From contig JAQGKM010000368.1 in the NCBI GenBank assembly GCA_028290125.1, positions 1-15,364 on the forward strand: a DNA stretch of 15,364 nt, read 5' to 3'. The first letter of the stretch is position 1; every line of letters starts with the position of its first letter. Below the pieces are notes generated by a model, which saw only the letters and a list, made by a program, of their open reading frames with translations, was not told the DNA's origin and made no database searches. The translations under genes and the position numbers were made by a program. Below, in pieces: positions 8,143 to 15,112 of this stretch. This DNA is from Hyphomicrobiales bacterium. GTDB taxonomy: Bacteria > Pseudomonadota > Alphaproteobacteria > Rhizobiales > Beijerinckiaceae.

Positions 8143-8941
8143 CGGCGATACGGCGACATCCGTCTTCGGCGCACGCTGGCGATTCAGCGACTGCACGCCG
8201 GTCGACTTCGACGACGAGGTCGCGATCGAAATGCCGATCAACATCCGCTTCGGGTCGGTCCCATACGCCGTGATGATGGCGACGCCGGCGGATCTCGAAG
8301 ACTTCGTGACCGGCTTCAGCCTGACCGAGGGGCTGATCGAACATGCCAACGAGATTCACGACATCTCCGTCGAACCCGGCGCAGAGGCCGTGTCGGTCGA
8401 CATACGCCTGTCGCCCGGCCGTTTCCGGACGCATCTGCGTCGCAAGCGGCAATTGTCGGGACGGACCTCCTGCGGCGTCTGCGGCATCGAGGATGCGCAG
8501 GATCTTCCGCAAACAACACGCAGGATTTCCCCGAATGCGCCGCCCATCAACACGGGCGCGGTCGCCAAGAGCTTCGCAGGCCTGCGCGCGTTGCAGCCGC
8601 TGCATGCGCGCACCCGCGCCGTGCATGGCGCCTTCTGGTGCGACCGCAATGGGGAGATTTCGATCGTGCGCGAGGACGTCGGCCGCCACAATGCGCTCGA
8701 CAAGCTGATCGGCGCACTCGTGCGCGCCAGGATCTCTCCGGATGCGGGCTTCATCATGGTGACGAGCCGCGCCTCCTACGAAATGGTCGAGAAGGCGGCG
8801 GCCTTTGGCGTCGCGACGCTCGTCACCATCTCGGCGCCGACGTCGCTCGCAATCAGCCGCGCACGCGAGACCGGCCTGACGCTGGTGTCATCCGTGCGCG
8901 ACGAGGAATGCAAGACCTACAGCGGTGCGCTCGCAGGTTGA
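8135..8941 (+). CDS. fdhD: Formate dehydrogenase accessory sulfurtransferase FdhD
   Basis: FdhD passes sulfur from a cysteine desulfurase to the molybdenum cofactor of formate dehydrogenase-type enzymes, which need this for activity. The 268-residue length is normal. The catalytic loop CGVCG is present at 113-117 (Cys113 and Cys116), as are the family segments DLEDFVTGFSLTEGLI (53-68), TGAVAKSFAGL, REDVGRHNALDKLIG and TSRASYEMVEKAA. The start ATG lies inside the end of the oxidoreductase gene (8-base overlap), indicating translational coupling and pointing to the upstream enzyme as the client. The stop codon sits in the loop of a terminator-like hairpin. Family assignment is very secure; the link to this particular enzyme is by context. 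Confidence 0.95.
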   Translation: MPDGDTATSVFGARWRFSDCTPVDFDDEVAIEMPINIRFGSVPYAVMMATPADLEDFVTGFSLTEGLIEHANEIHDISVEPGAEAVSVDIRLSPGRFRTHLRRKRQLSGRTSCGVCGIEDAQDLPQTTRRISPNAPPINTGAVAKSFAGLRALQPLHARTRAVHGAFWCDRNGEISIVREDVGRHNALDKLIGALVRARISPDAGFIMVTSRASYEMVEKAAAFGVATLVTISAPTSLAISRARETGLTLVSSVRDEECKTYSGALAG

Positions 8942-8951
8942 CTGCGAGCGC
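8927..8951. terminator. Hairpin spanning the fdhD stop codon, probable bidirectional terminator
   Basis: A perfect 10-base inverted repeat, GCGCTCGCAG at 8927-8936 and CTGCGAGCGC at 8942-8951, closes a 5-base loop that contains the fdhD TGA. On the plus strand it is followed by CTTGCTTC, a weak T-rich tail. The convergent catalase-like gene ends 6 bases to the right, so the same stem could stop both transcripts. Lack of a true U tract leaves efficiency uncertain. Confidence 0.6.
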
Positions 8952-8957
8952 CTTGCT

Positions 8958-10025
8958 TCAGTCGTGCATCGGGCACTTGTTGAAGTTGCTGCGGAAGTCC
9001 GACGAGTGACGGTAGGTGTCGCGCCGCGCGCGGTTGATGTTGCCCAGCGGCTGGTGTGCGGCGAGGCCGGTCCAGATGCTGAAACGGGTCGTCTCGTCGA
9101 TCTGCTGGATCGCTTCAGGTGACCAGCTGTCCTGCGCCTTGACGGTGATCGTCGCCACCGAGCGGAACGGCGCATCATCCTCGTCCCACAGCACTGTCGA
9201 ATCTTCGATCGGCTGCCGTTCGAGATTGCGGCACAGCTGCACGCGGAAATCCCACACGCCATCCTGCGTCGCCATTTCGGCGCGGACGGTGTCGCGGATC
9301 GCATTCTCGTTGTCGCTGGCGTCGATCTCCTGGCCCGAGCGCGCGATCAGGTTGGTGGAGATCGGGGCCAGGGAAAACTTGGCGATGAAGTCGCCGTAGC
9401 GAAACGGCGTGACGCTGTAGTAGGTCTCGCCAAGCGGATCGACGTTGGGCGCGCCGCCGAGCGATTGCAGCGCCGCACTTTCTATGCCGACCGCGTGCAG
9501 CGCCTTGTTGGCGACGCGCAGCACGCTCGACAGCGCGACCTTGGCGCCCTCCAGGCGATCCGTCGTCTGCGCAAGAAGCTTCAGATTGCCGCGAAATTCT
9601 TCGGCGGTCTTCGTCTGGAAGACCTGTCCGTTGACCATGATGAAATCCTGCGACGTGCCGCTCGATCCCGGCAGGCGCTCGCCTTCGACTTCGAGAATCT
9701 TCAGCGCGAGACCGCGCGGCAGCGAGACCGCGTCCGGCAGGATGTCGCCGGCATTGGTCGACACGCGCATGAGCACCTGATGTTCGCCCGGCTTGGCGAA
9801 CAGGCCTTGCGCCAGTTCGGCCGGTAGATTGTCGGCGATCTTGATCGTGCCTTTGAGCACCGCATGCGCCTTGGCGTGCACGGCGCGCACGGCGTGGCCA
9901 TAGTCCGTCGCCGTCGTCTCGAGAATGGTGTCGAACGCCTCGTTGAGCTTTGCGATCGTCTCGGCTTCGCCCTCCTGGTAGGTTTCCACCGCAGGCGAGA
10001 AGGGAACCGCAGGAGTAAAGATCAT
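8958..10025 (-). CDS. Catalase-family heme protein (SrpA/allene oxide synthase-like)
   Basis: A 355-residue protein of the small catalase-related heme family, shorter than monofunctional catalases (about 480 or more). The distal region AVRAVHAKAHAVLKGT carries the likely catalytic histidine at about residue 50, and the C-terminal ARRDTYRHSSDFR carries the expected proximal heme-ligand tyrosine at about 338 in the R-x3-Y type context. No signal peptide is visible, so it is probably cytosolic. Family members break down organic peroxides or hydrogen peroxide, sometimes poorly; the substrate here is unknown. The start is ambiguous: I prefer ATG at 10025 because GGAG lies 9 bases upstream; ATG at 10040 (MELRP) and GTG at 10112 are also in frame, but the extra residues look non-conserved. 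It converges with fdhD and shares the hairpin at the 3' side. Confidence 0.82.
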   Translation of the reverse strand: MIFTPAVPFSPAVETYQEGEAETIAKLNEAFDTILETTATDYGHAVRAVHAKAHAVLKGTIKIADNLPAELAQGLFAKPGEHQVLMRVSTNAGDILPDAVSLPRGLALKILEVEGERLPGSSGTSQDFIMVNGQVFQTKTAEEFRGNLKLLAQTTDRLEGAKVALSSVLRVANKALHAVGIESAALQSLGGAPNVDPLGETYYSVTPFRYGDFIAKFSLAPISTNLIARSGQEIDASDNENAIRDTVRAEMATQDGVWDFRVQLCRNLERQPIEDSTVLWDEDDAPFRSVATITVKAQDSWSPEAIQQIDETTRFSIWTGLAAHQPLGNINRARRDTYRHSSDFRSNFNKCPMHD

Positions 10026-10181
10026 CGGGCGAAGCTCCATGGAGATGAGACCTTCGGAACGCCTTCGTACAGATGATGTTCCGTCGGCGCCCGACGTGCG
10101 GACGCCGGTCACAGGCTCGTGTTGCCACGCTGGCCGTCAGCTGAATTACACTGAGCCAAACAGCTCCGGGATCGAACGCCA

Positions 10182-10310
10182 ATGCTCCTGATCGTCATGC
10201 TCGTCTGCGCCGCTGCAGCTCACGTCTACGAACGCGTGGGCGGGCTGGAGGCCATCATCACGGCTCTCAGCCTCGCGCTGATCTTCTCGCTCGCGGAAGC
10301 TTACGACTGA
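10182..10310 (+). CDS. Possible 42-residue membrane protein
   Basis: A short open frame starting MLLIVMLVCAAAA and ending SLAEAYD. It has two hydrophobic stretches (about residues 1-13 and 24-38) joined by a polar loop HVYERVGGLE, giving a possible hairpin in the membrane. About five sixths of its codons end in G or C, like the neighbouring genes, which supports coding. The ribosome site is weak (GGGA about 10 bases upstream). It overlaps the 3' end of the convergent glutathione S-transferase gene by 10 bases. I do not recognise a family; it resembles KdpF-like single peptides only in size. It may be a chance frame in a spacer. Confidence 0.4.
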   Translation: MLLIVMLVCAAAAHVYERVGGLEAIITALSLALIFSLAEAYD

Positions 10311-10930
10311 GGAGCGCCCATGCCGGCGAGCAGCTCACCCAGCACGCGGTGATCGGCGGCCCGCTCGATATAGTCGACGAGCCCTGGCCGTGTGCCCAGC
10401 AGGTCGGCGACATCGGTCTCCCGCACCAGCATCTGGACGAAGCGCAGCGCCGGCGCCAGATGACAATCCGCCATGGTCACGCCACCGCCCATGAAGGTGA
10501 TCTCGGGCCTCAGGTAGAGATCAGCCGACGCGATGCCGCGCAGCAGCCGGGTGAGCCGCGTGCCGACCTGTTCCGAATCCGGCGCGCTCGTCCGGAACAG
10601 TCGCTGTAGTTCAATGCCCTGATTGAGAATGCCGAGCTCCGCGATGCGCTGCAGAATGCGCACCTTCGCGCGCGCCTTCGCGTCCGACGGCATGAGCGGA
10701 AATGCAGGGAAGACCTCGTCGAGATAATCGATGATCGCGACCGATTCCGGCATCACGAAACCATCGTCCAGCACGAGACACGGAATGGTGCCGAGTGGAT
10801 TGATTGCGTGAAACTTCGTCGAGCCCATGCCTCCCGGCGGCTCTTCGAACATCACATCGAGTTGCTTGTACGTGACAGCAATGCGGACCGGAACGGAATT
10901 GGGCGACGTGCTCGTGGAATACAGGATCAT
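10301..10930 (-). CDS. Glutathione S-transferase family protein
   Basis: A 209-residue cytosolic GST. The N-terminal thioredoxin-like domain (about 1-78) begins MILYSTSTSPNSVPVRIAV and shows the glutathione-site features: cis-proline loop NPLGTIPCL (Pro50) and the Glu62-Ser63 pair in PESVAIIDYL. The C-terminal helical domain (about 90-205) contains GGGVTMADCHLAPALRF, with the N-capping Asp typical of the family. Substrate and class are not evident. The ATG at 10930 lacks a strong ribosome site. A five-codon frame starting at 10944 (MSFPA) ends with a TGA overlapping this ATG, which may be chance. The gene is divergent from the kdp operon with about 190 bases between them, and convergent with the small frame at 10182-10310. 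Confidence 0.9.
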   Translation of the reverse strand: MILYSTSTSPNSVPVRIAVTYKQLDVMFEEPPGGMGSTKFHAINPLGTIPCLVLDDGFVMPESVAIIDYLDEVFPAFPLMPSDAKARAKVRILQRIAELGILNQGIELQRLFRTSAPDSEQVGTRLTRLLRGIASADLYLRPEITFMGGGVTMADCHLAPALRFVQMLVRETDVADLLGTRPGLVDYIERAADHRVLGELLAGMGAPQS

Positions 10931-11009
10931 GCCGGAAAGCTCATGCCTTGATGCAATGCTGAAGATGTCGGGAAGCCAGCCTCGATGATCAGATCAGATT
11001 ATCGTTCCG

Positions 11010-11026
11010 CGCGCCAACCCGGCGCG
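11010..11026. repeat. GC-rich inverted repeat between the GST gene and the kdp operon
   Basis: CGCGCC at 11010-11015 and GGCGCG at 11021-11026 face each other across AACCC, followed on the plus strand by AATCTTT. It may be a weak hairpin or a regulator site in the divergent promoter region. It has no gene ending just before it, so a terminator role is unlikely. Confidence 0.3.
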
Positions 11027-11030
11027 AATC

Positions 11031-11047
11031 TTTACGGCTTCCTTATG
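11031..11047 (+). promoter_or_regulatory. Candidate KdpE-type direct repeat upstream of kdp
   Basis: Two imperfect hexamers, TTTACG (11031-11036) and CTTATG (11042-11047), repeat with an 11-base period. This recalls the E. coli KdpE site, where TTTATA and TTTACA repeat with the same spacing. It lies 77 bases before the first small gene of the operon. A possible -10 region GGCTAT lies at 11074-11079, inside a small GGCAT/ATGCC inverted repeat. Binding by KdpE is inference, as kdpD and kdpE are not in this window. Confidence 0.35.
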
Positions 11048-11123
11048 CGGTGAGGCCACCTTCCGAATGGCATGGCTATGCCGATCGGAACGAGGATGCC
11101 GCCGTCCGCAACAGGAGGTGGCC

Positions 11124-11207
11124 ATGGCCGACTTGATTTACGCAGGAACCGGCGTCGCCGTCATCCTGATCATGTCTCTCTACGCACGCGCCCTCGATCG
11201 CATCTGA
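11124..11207 (+). CDS. 27-residue membrane peptide heading the kdp operon
   Basis: The product begins MADLIYAGTG and ends LYARALDRI. Nearly the whole chain up to residue 20 is hydrophobic, enough for one membrane span, with a positively charged C-terminal end that would stay in the cytoplasm. It has the best ribosome binding site of the region, AGGAGGTG at 11113-11120, so it is very likely translated. It ends 10 bases before kdpF starts and is on the same strand. It is not KdpF, which follows, but has the same size and topology; an accessory peptide of the Kdp pump is a reasonable guess. Function is otherwise unknown. Confidence 0.65.
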   Translation: MADLIYAGTGVAVILIMSLYARALDRI

Positions 11208-11217
11208 GGAGCCGCAC

Positions 11218-11304
11218 ATGACCGAAGTCATCCTCGGCCTCGCCGTCGCGCTCGCGCTCGGCGTCTATCTCATCATCACCCTGATCAGTCCCGAGCGCTT
11301 CTGA
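11218..11304 (+). CDS. kdpF: K+-transporting ATPase small subunit KdpF
   Basis: A 28-residue single-span peptide that stabilises the KdpABC complex in the inner membrane. The sequence runs MTEVILGL through a hydrophobic span to the ending LISPERF, the characteristic P-E-R-F tail of KdpF. GAGGAG lies about 6 bases upstream of the ATG. It sits directly before kdpA (21 bases to the chosen start), the standard order. It is easily missed because of its size. Confidence 0.88.
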   Translation: MTEVILGLAVALALGVYLIITLISPERF

Positions 11305-11325
11305 GCGCCGGGCAGGAGCATGTCC

Positions 11326-13035
11326 ATGTCCCTCATCGGCTGGGTTCAGATCTGCCTGACCTTGGCGCTGGTGCTCGCGGCGGCGATGCCGCTCGGCGCC
11401 TATATGGCCAAAGTGTTTTCAGGCGGCCAAACATTCATCGCTCCCGTGCTGCGACCCCTCGAGCACGGCTTCTATCGCGTCGCAGGCGTCGATCCCGACA
11501 AGGAACAGGGATGGCTCGCCTACGCGCTCTCGGTGCTCGCCTTCAGCCTCGTCGGCTTCGCGTCGCTCTACGCAATCCTGCGGCTTCAGGCATACCTGCC
11601 GTGGAACCCGCAAGGCTTCGACGGCGTCGCGCCCGACCTCGCGTTCAACACCGCAGTCAGCTTCGTGACCAATACGAACTGGCAGGCCTACGGCGGCGAG
11701 ACGACCATGAGCCACTTCTCGCAGATGGCGGGTCTCGCGGTTCACAACTTCCTGTCGGCCGCCGCCGGACTCGCGATGGCGATGGCGGTGACGCGCGCCT
11801 TCGCGCGCAGCGGTTCAGCCACGCTCGGCAACTTCTGGGTCGATCTCACACGCGCTACGCTCTACGTGCTTCTGCCCCTGTCGATCCTCGTGGCGCTCGC
11901 CTTCGTGGCGCTTGGCGTGCCGCAGACACTCGATGGCTCGGCGGACGCCACGACGCTCGAAGGCGCGCGGCAGGTCATCGCGCTGGGGCCGATCGCCAGC
12001 CAGGAGGCGATCAAGCAACTCGGCACCAACGGCGGCGGATTCCTGAACGCCAATTCCACGCATCCGTTCGAGAATCCCAATGCCCTGTCGAACGCCCTGT
12101 CGATCTTCAGCATGCTCGTGGTCTCGACCGCCCTGCCGATCACGTTCGGCCGCATGGTCGGCGCGCGGCGTCAGGGCTTTGCGCTGCTCGCCGCCATGGC
12201 GCTGCTGCTCGTCGCCGGCGTCGCCATCGTGTACGCCGCCGAGACGTCCGGAAATCCCTTGCTGAGCGCGCTCGGCGTCGATCCGTCCATGGGCAATATG
12301 GAAGGCAAGGAAGTTCGCTTCGGACAGGCCATGACGGCCCTGTTCGTCGCCGTCACCACCGGCCTGTCCTGCGGCGCGGTGAACGCCATGCATGCCTCGT
12401 TGACGCCGCTCGGCGGCCTTGTGCCGCTGATGCTGATCCAGCTCGGCGAAGTGCTGCCCGGCGGCGTGGGCTCCGGCCTTTACGGCATGATCGTCTTCGC
12501 CGTTCTCGCCGTCTTCGTGGCGGGCCTGATGGTCGGTCGCACGCCGGAGTTTCTCGGCAAGAAGATCGAAGCGCGCGAGATGAAGCTCGCCATGCTGGCG
12601 GTGCTGATCCTGCCGCTCGTGATCCTCGGTTTCTCGTCGGTCGCGGCGATGCTTCCCGCGGCACTCGCGAGCCTGGCCAACGCGGGCCCGCATGGATTGA
12701 CGGAAATCCTCTACGCCTACTCGTCGGCTGCGGGCAACAATGGGTCGGCCTTCGCGGGGTTGAGCGCCAACACGCCGTGGTTCAACACGACGCTCGGCCT
12801 GTCGATGGCGCTCGGCCGCTTCGCCTATGTCGTGCCGGTGCTGGCGATCGCCGGCTCCATCGCGGCGAAGACGCGCGCGCCGGTTTCCGCCGGCACGTTC
12901 CCGACCGACACGCCGCTGTTCGTCGGCCTGCTCGTCGGCATCATCCTCATCCTCGGCGGGCTGCAGTTCTTTCCCGCCCTCGCGCTTGGGCCGATCGTCG
13001 AGCACGTGCTGATGCTCGCCGGCCAGACCTTCTGA
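11326..13035 (+). CDS. kdpA: K+-transporting ATPase subunit A (potassium-binding channel subunit)
   Basis: KdpA is the channel-like subunit that selects and binds potassium on the periplasmic side of the KdpFABC pump. The protein has 569 residues, about ten membrane spans and the four selectivity-filter repeats: TNTNWQAYGGE (from about 115), GTNGGGFLNANSTHPFENP with its first part at about 233, TTGLSCGAVNAMH (from about 344), and SAAGNNGSAFAG (from about 467). All are intact. Two ATGs two codons apart are possible; the second (11326) is chosen because AGGAG is 7 bases upstream of it but only one base before the first (11320). kdpB follows after 12 bases. Confidence 0.97.
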   Translation: MSLIGWVQICLTLALVLAAAMPLGAYMAKVFSGGQTFIAPVLRPLEHGFYRVAGVDPDKEQGWLAYALSVLAFSLVGFASLYAILRLQAYLPWNPQGFDGVAPDLAFNTAVSFVTNTNWQAYGGETTMSHFSQMAGLAVHNFLSAAAGLAMAMAVTRAFARSGSATLGNFWVDLTRATLYVLLPLSILVALAFVALGVPQTLDGSADATTLEGARQVIALGPIASQEAIKQLGTNGGGFLNANSTHPFENPNALSNALSIFSMLVVSTALPITFGRMVGARRQGFALLAAMALLLVAGVAIVYAAETSGNPLLSALGVDPSMGNMEGKEVRFGQAMTALFVAVTTGLSCGAVNAMHASLTPLGGLVPLMLIQLGEVLPGGVGSGLYGMIVFAVLAVFVAGLMVGRTPEFLGKKIEAREMKLAMLAVLILPLVILGFSSVAAMLPAALASLANAGPHGLTEILYAYSSAAGNNGSAFAGLSANTPWFNTTLGLSMALGRFAYVVPVLAIAGSIAAKTRAPVSAGTFPTDTPLFVGLLVGIILILGGLQFFPALALGPIVEHVLMLAGQTF

Positions 13036-13047
13036 CGGAGATTTTCG

Positions 13048-15102
13048 ATGAACACGAAACCCGATGCGCAAGCTCTCTTCGATGGCGGCATTCTCAGGCG
13101 CGCTGCGCTCGACGCCGTGCGCAAGCTCGATCCGCGCAGCCTCGCCCGCAACCCGGTCATCTTCACGACCGAAGTGGTCGCGGCGCTCGTCACCTTCATC
13201 TGGCTGCGCGATCTGTTCGCCAGCCGCGCGGATGTTGGCTTTTCCGGACAGATCGCCGCCTGGCTCTGGTTCACGGTGCTGTTTGCGACCTTCGCGGAGG
13301 CGGTGGCGGAGGGGCGCGGCAAGGCGCAGGCCGCAAGTCTCCGCCGCACCCGCAGCGATGCGAGCGCCAAGCGGCTTCTCGATCCCAAGAACCTCGGCGA
13401 CCTCTATGAGGGCGTGAACGCGCTGGACCTGAAAGTCGGCGACGTCGTTCTCGTCGAGGCCGGCGATCTCATTCCCTCCGACGGCGAAATCATCGCCGGC
13501 GTGGCCTCGGTGAACGAAGCGGCGATCACGGGTGAATCCGCGCCCGTCATCCGCGAGGCCGGCGGCGACCGGTCCGCCGTCACGGGCGGCACCACCGTCC
13601 TGTCGGACTGGATCAAGGTGCGTGTCACCGCAGCGCCTGGCTCCACATTCATCGATCGCATGATCGCGCTGGTCGAGGGCGCGCAGCGGCAGAAGACGCC
13701 GAATGAACTCGCCCTGTCGATCCTGCTGTCGGGCATGACGCTGATCTTCCTGATCGCCGTCGTCACGCTCTGGGGCCTGGCCGGCTACTCCGGCACCGTC
13801 GTTTCCGTGGTGGTCCTGGTGGCGCTGCTCGTCACGCTCATCCCGACGACCATCGGCGGCCTGCTGTCGGCCATCGGCATCGCCGGCATGGACCGCCTGA
13901 TCCGCTTCAACGTCATCGCGACGTCGGGCCGCTCGGTCGAAGCGGCGGGCGACATCGACACACTGCTTCTCGACAAGACCGGCACGATCACCTTCGGCAA
14001 TCGCATGGCGACCGAGTTCCTGCCCGTGCCCGGCGTCGACGAGAGGTCGCTTGCGGAAGCGGCGCTTCTGGCGAGCCTCTCGGACGAGACGCCGGAAGGC
14101 CGCTCCATCGTGGCGCTCGCCAAGGCGGACCATGGACTGTCCGAGCCGGACTTCGGCGCCCGCGCGCCGGTGGTCATTCCGTTCGCCGCGCAGACGCGCA
14201 TCTCCGGCGTCGACATCGACAAACGCGCGATCCGCAAGGGCGCGGTGGATGCAATCCTTCGCTTCGCCAACACGGCGATCGAACATGCGCCGGCGGAATT
14301 CCGGCAGGCGGTCGACCAGGTCGCGCGCACCGGCGGCACGCCGCTCGCCGTGGCCGAAAACGACCGCCTGCTCGGCGTCATCCACCTGAAGGACGTGATC
14401 AAGCCCAACATCCGCGAGCGCTTCGCCGCTTTGCGTGCGATGGGCATCAAGACCGTCATGGTGACGGGCGACAATCCGGTCACCGCGGCCGCCATTGCGT
14501 CCGAAGCCGGAGTGGATGATTTTCTCGCCGAAGCCACGCCCGAGGACAAGCTCGCCTACATCCGCAAGGAGCAGAAGGGCGGCCGCCTGATCGCCATGTG
14601 CGGCGACGGCACCAATGATGCGCCCGCGCTCGCGCAGGCGGATGTCGGCGTCGCCATGCAGAGCGGCACGCAGGCGGCGCGCGAGGCCGGCAACATGGTG
14701 GATCTCGATTCCAATCCGACCAAGCTCATCGAGATCGTCGAGATCGGCAAACAACTCCTGATAACGCGAGGCTCGCTCACGACCTTCTCGATCGCCAACG
14801 ATGTCGCGAAATATTTCGCGATCCTGCCGGCATTGTTCGTCGCCACCTATCCGCAACTCGGCGCGCTGAACGTCATGCGGCTCGCCTCGCCCCAATCGGC
14901 GATCCTGTCGGCCGTGATCTTCAATGCGCTCATCATAATCGCCCTGATTCCGCTGGCGCTCAGGGGCGTCGCCTACCGGCCTGTCGGCGCCAACGCGCTG
15001 CTACGCCGCAACCTGCTCGTCTACGGGCTGGGCGGCCTCGTCCTGCCCTTCATCGGCATCAAGGCGATTGATCTCGTCATCGCCGCTCTCCATCTGGCCT
15101 GA
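13048..15102 (+). CDS. kdpB: K+-transporting P-type ATPase subunit B
   Basis: The catalytic P-type ATPase of the Kdp pump, 684 residues, the usual length. The actuator motif TGES is at 161-164; its serine matches the residue whose phosphorylation inhibits E. coli KdpB. The phosphorylated aspartate is Asp309 in DKTGT. The hinge motif GDGTNDAPAL begins at about 519, and LIPTTIGGLLSAIGIAGMDRL (from about 264) is the KdpB membrane segment region. The start ATG has GGAG 7 bases upstream. kdpC begins 10 bases after the stop codon. Nothing unusual was seen in the catalytic residues. Confidence 0.97.
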   Translation: MNTKPDAQALFDGGILRRAALDAVRKLDPRSLARNPVIFTTEVVAALVTFIWLRDLFASRADVGFSGQIAAWLWFTVLFATFAEAVAEGRGKAQAASLRRTRSDASAKRLLDPKNLGDLYEGVNALDLKVGDVVLVEAGDLIPSDGEIIAGVASVNEAAITGESAPVIREAGGDRSAVTGGTTVLSDWIKVRVTAAPGSTFIDRMIALVEGAQRQKTPNELALSILLSGMTLIFLIAVVTLWGLAGYSGTVVSVVVLVALLVTLIPTTIGGLLSAIGIAGMDRLIRFNVIATSGRSVEAAGDIDTLLLDKTGTITFGNRMATEFLPVPGVDERSLAEAALLASLSDETPEGRSIVALAKADHGLSEPDFGARAPVVIPFAAQTRISGVDIDKRAIRKGAVDAILRFANTAIEHAPAEFRQAVDQVARTGGTPLAVAENDRLLGVIHLKDVIKPNIRERFAALRAMGIKTVMVTGDNPVTAAAIASEAGVDDFLAEATPEDKLAYIRKEQKGGRLIAMCGDGTNDAPALAQADVGVAMQSGTQAAREAGNMVDLDSNPTKLIEIVEIGKQLLITRGSLTTFSIANDVAKYFAILPALFVATYPQLGALNVMRLASPQSAILSAVIFNALIIIALIPLALRGVAYRPVGANALLRRNLLVYGLGGLVLPFIGIKAIDLVIAALHLA

Positions 15103-15112
15103 GGAAGCTCAC

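Noticed and set aside
6865..8349. A 494-codon minus-strand open frame opposite the oxidoreductase and fdhD
   Set aside because: Antisense to two well-supported genes, with Arg/His-rich shadow composition.
11069..11082. GGCAT/ATGCC inverted repeat before the kdp genes
   Set aside because: Arms of only five bases in GC-rich DNA are expected by chance; mentioned only because it overlaps a possible -10 region.
10931..11123. A potassium or cyclic-di-AMP riboswitch in the kdp leader
   Set aside because: The leader is short and shows no conserved riboswitch core; those classes are mainly known from other phyla.
11815..14895. A 1026-codon open frame on the minus strand, antisense to kdpA and kdpB
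   Set aside because: It is rich in Arg, Asp, Glu, Gly and His with no recognisable domain, and lies opposite two certain genes. Long antisense frames like this arise from G/C-biased third positions.
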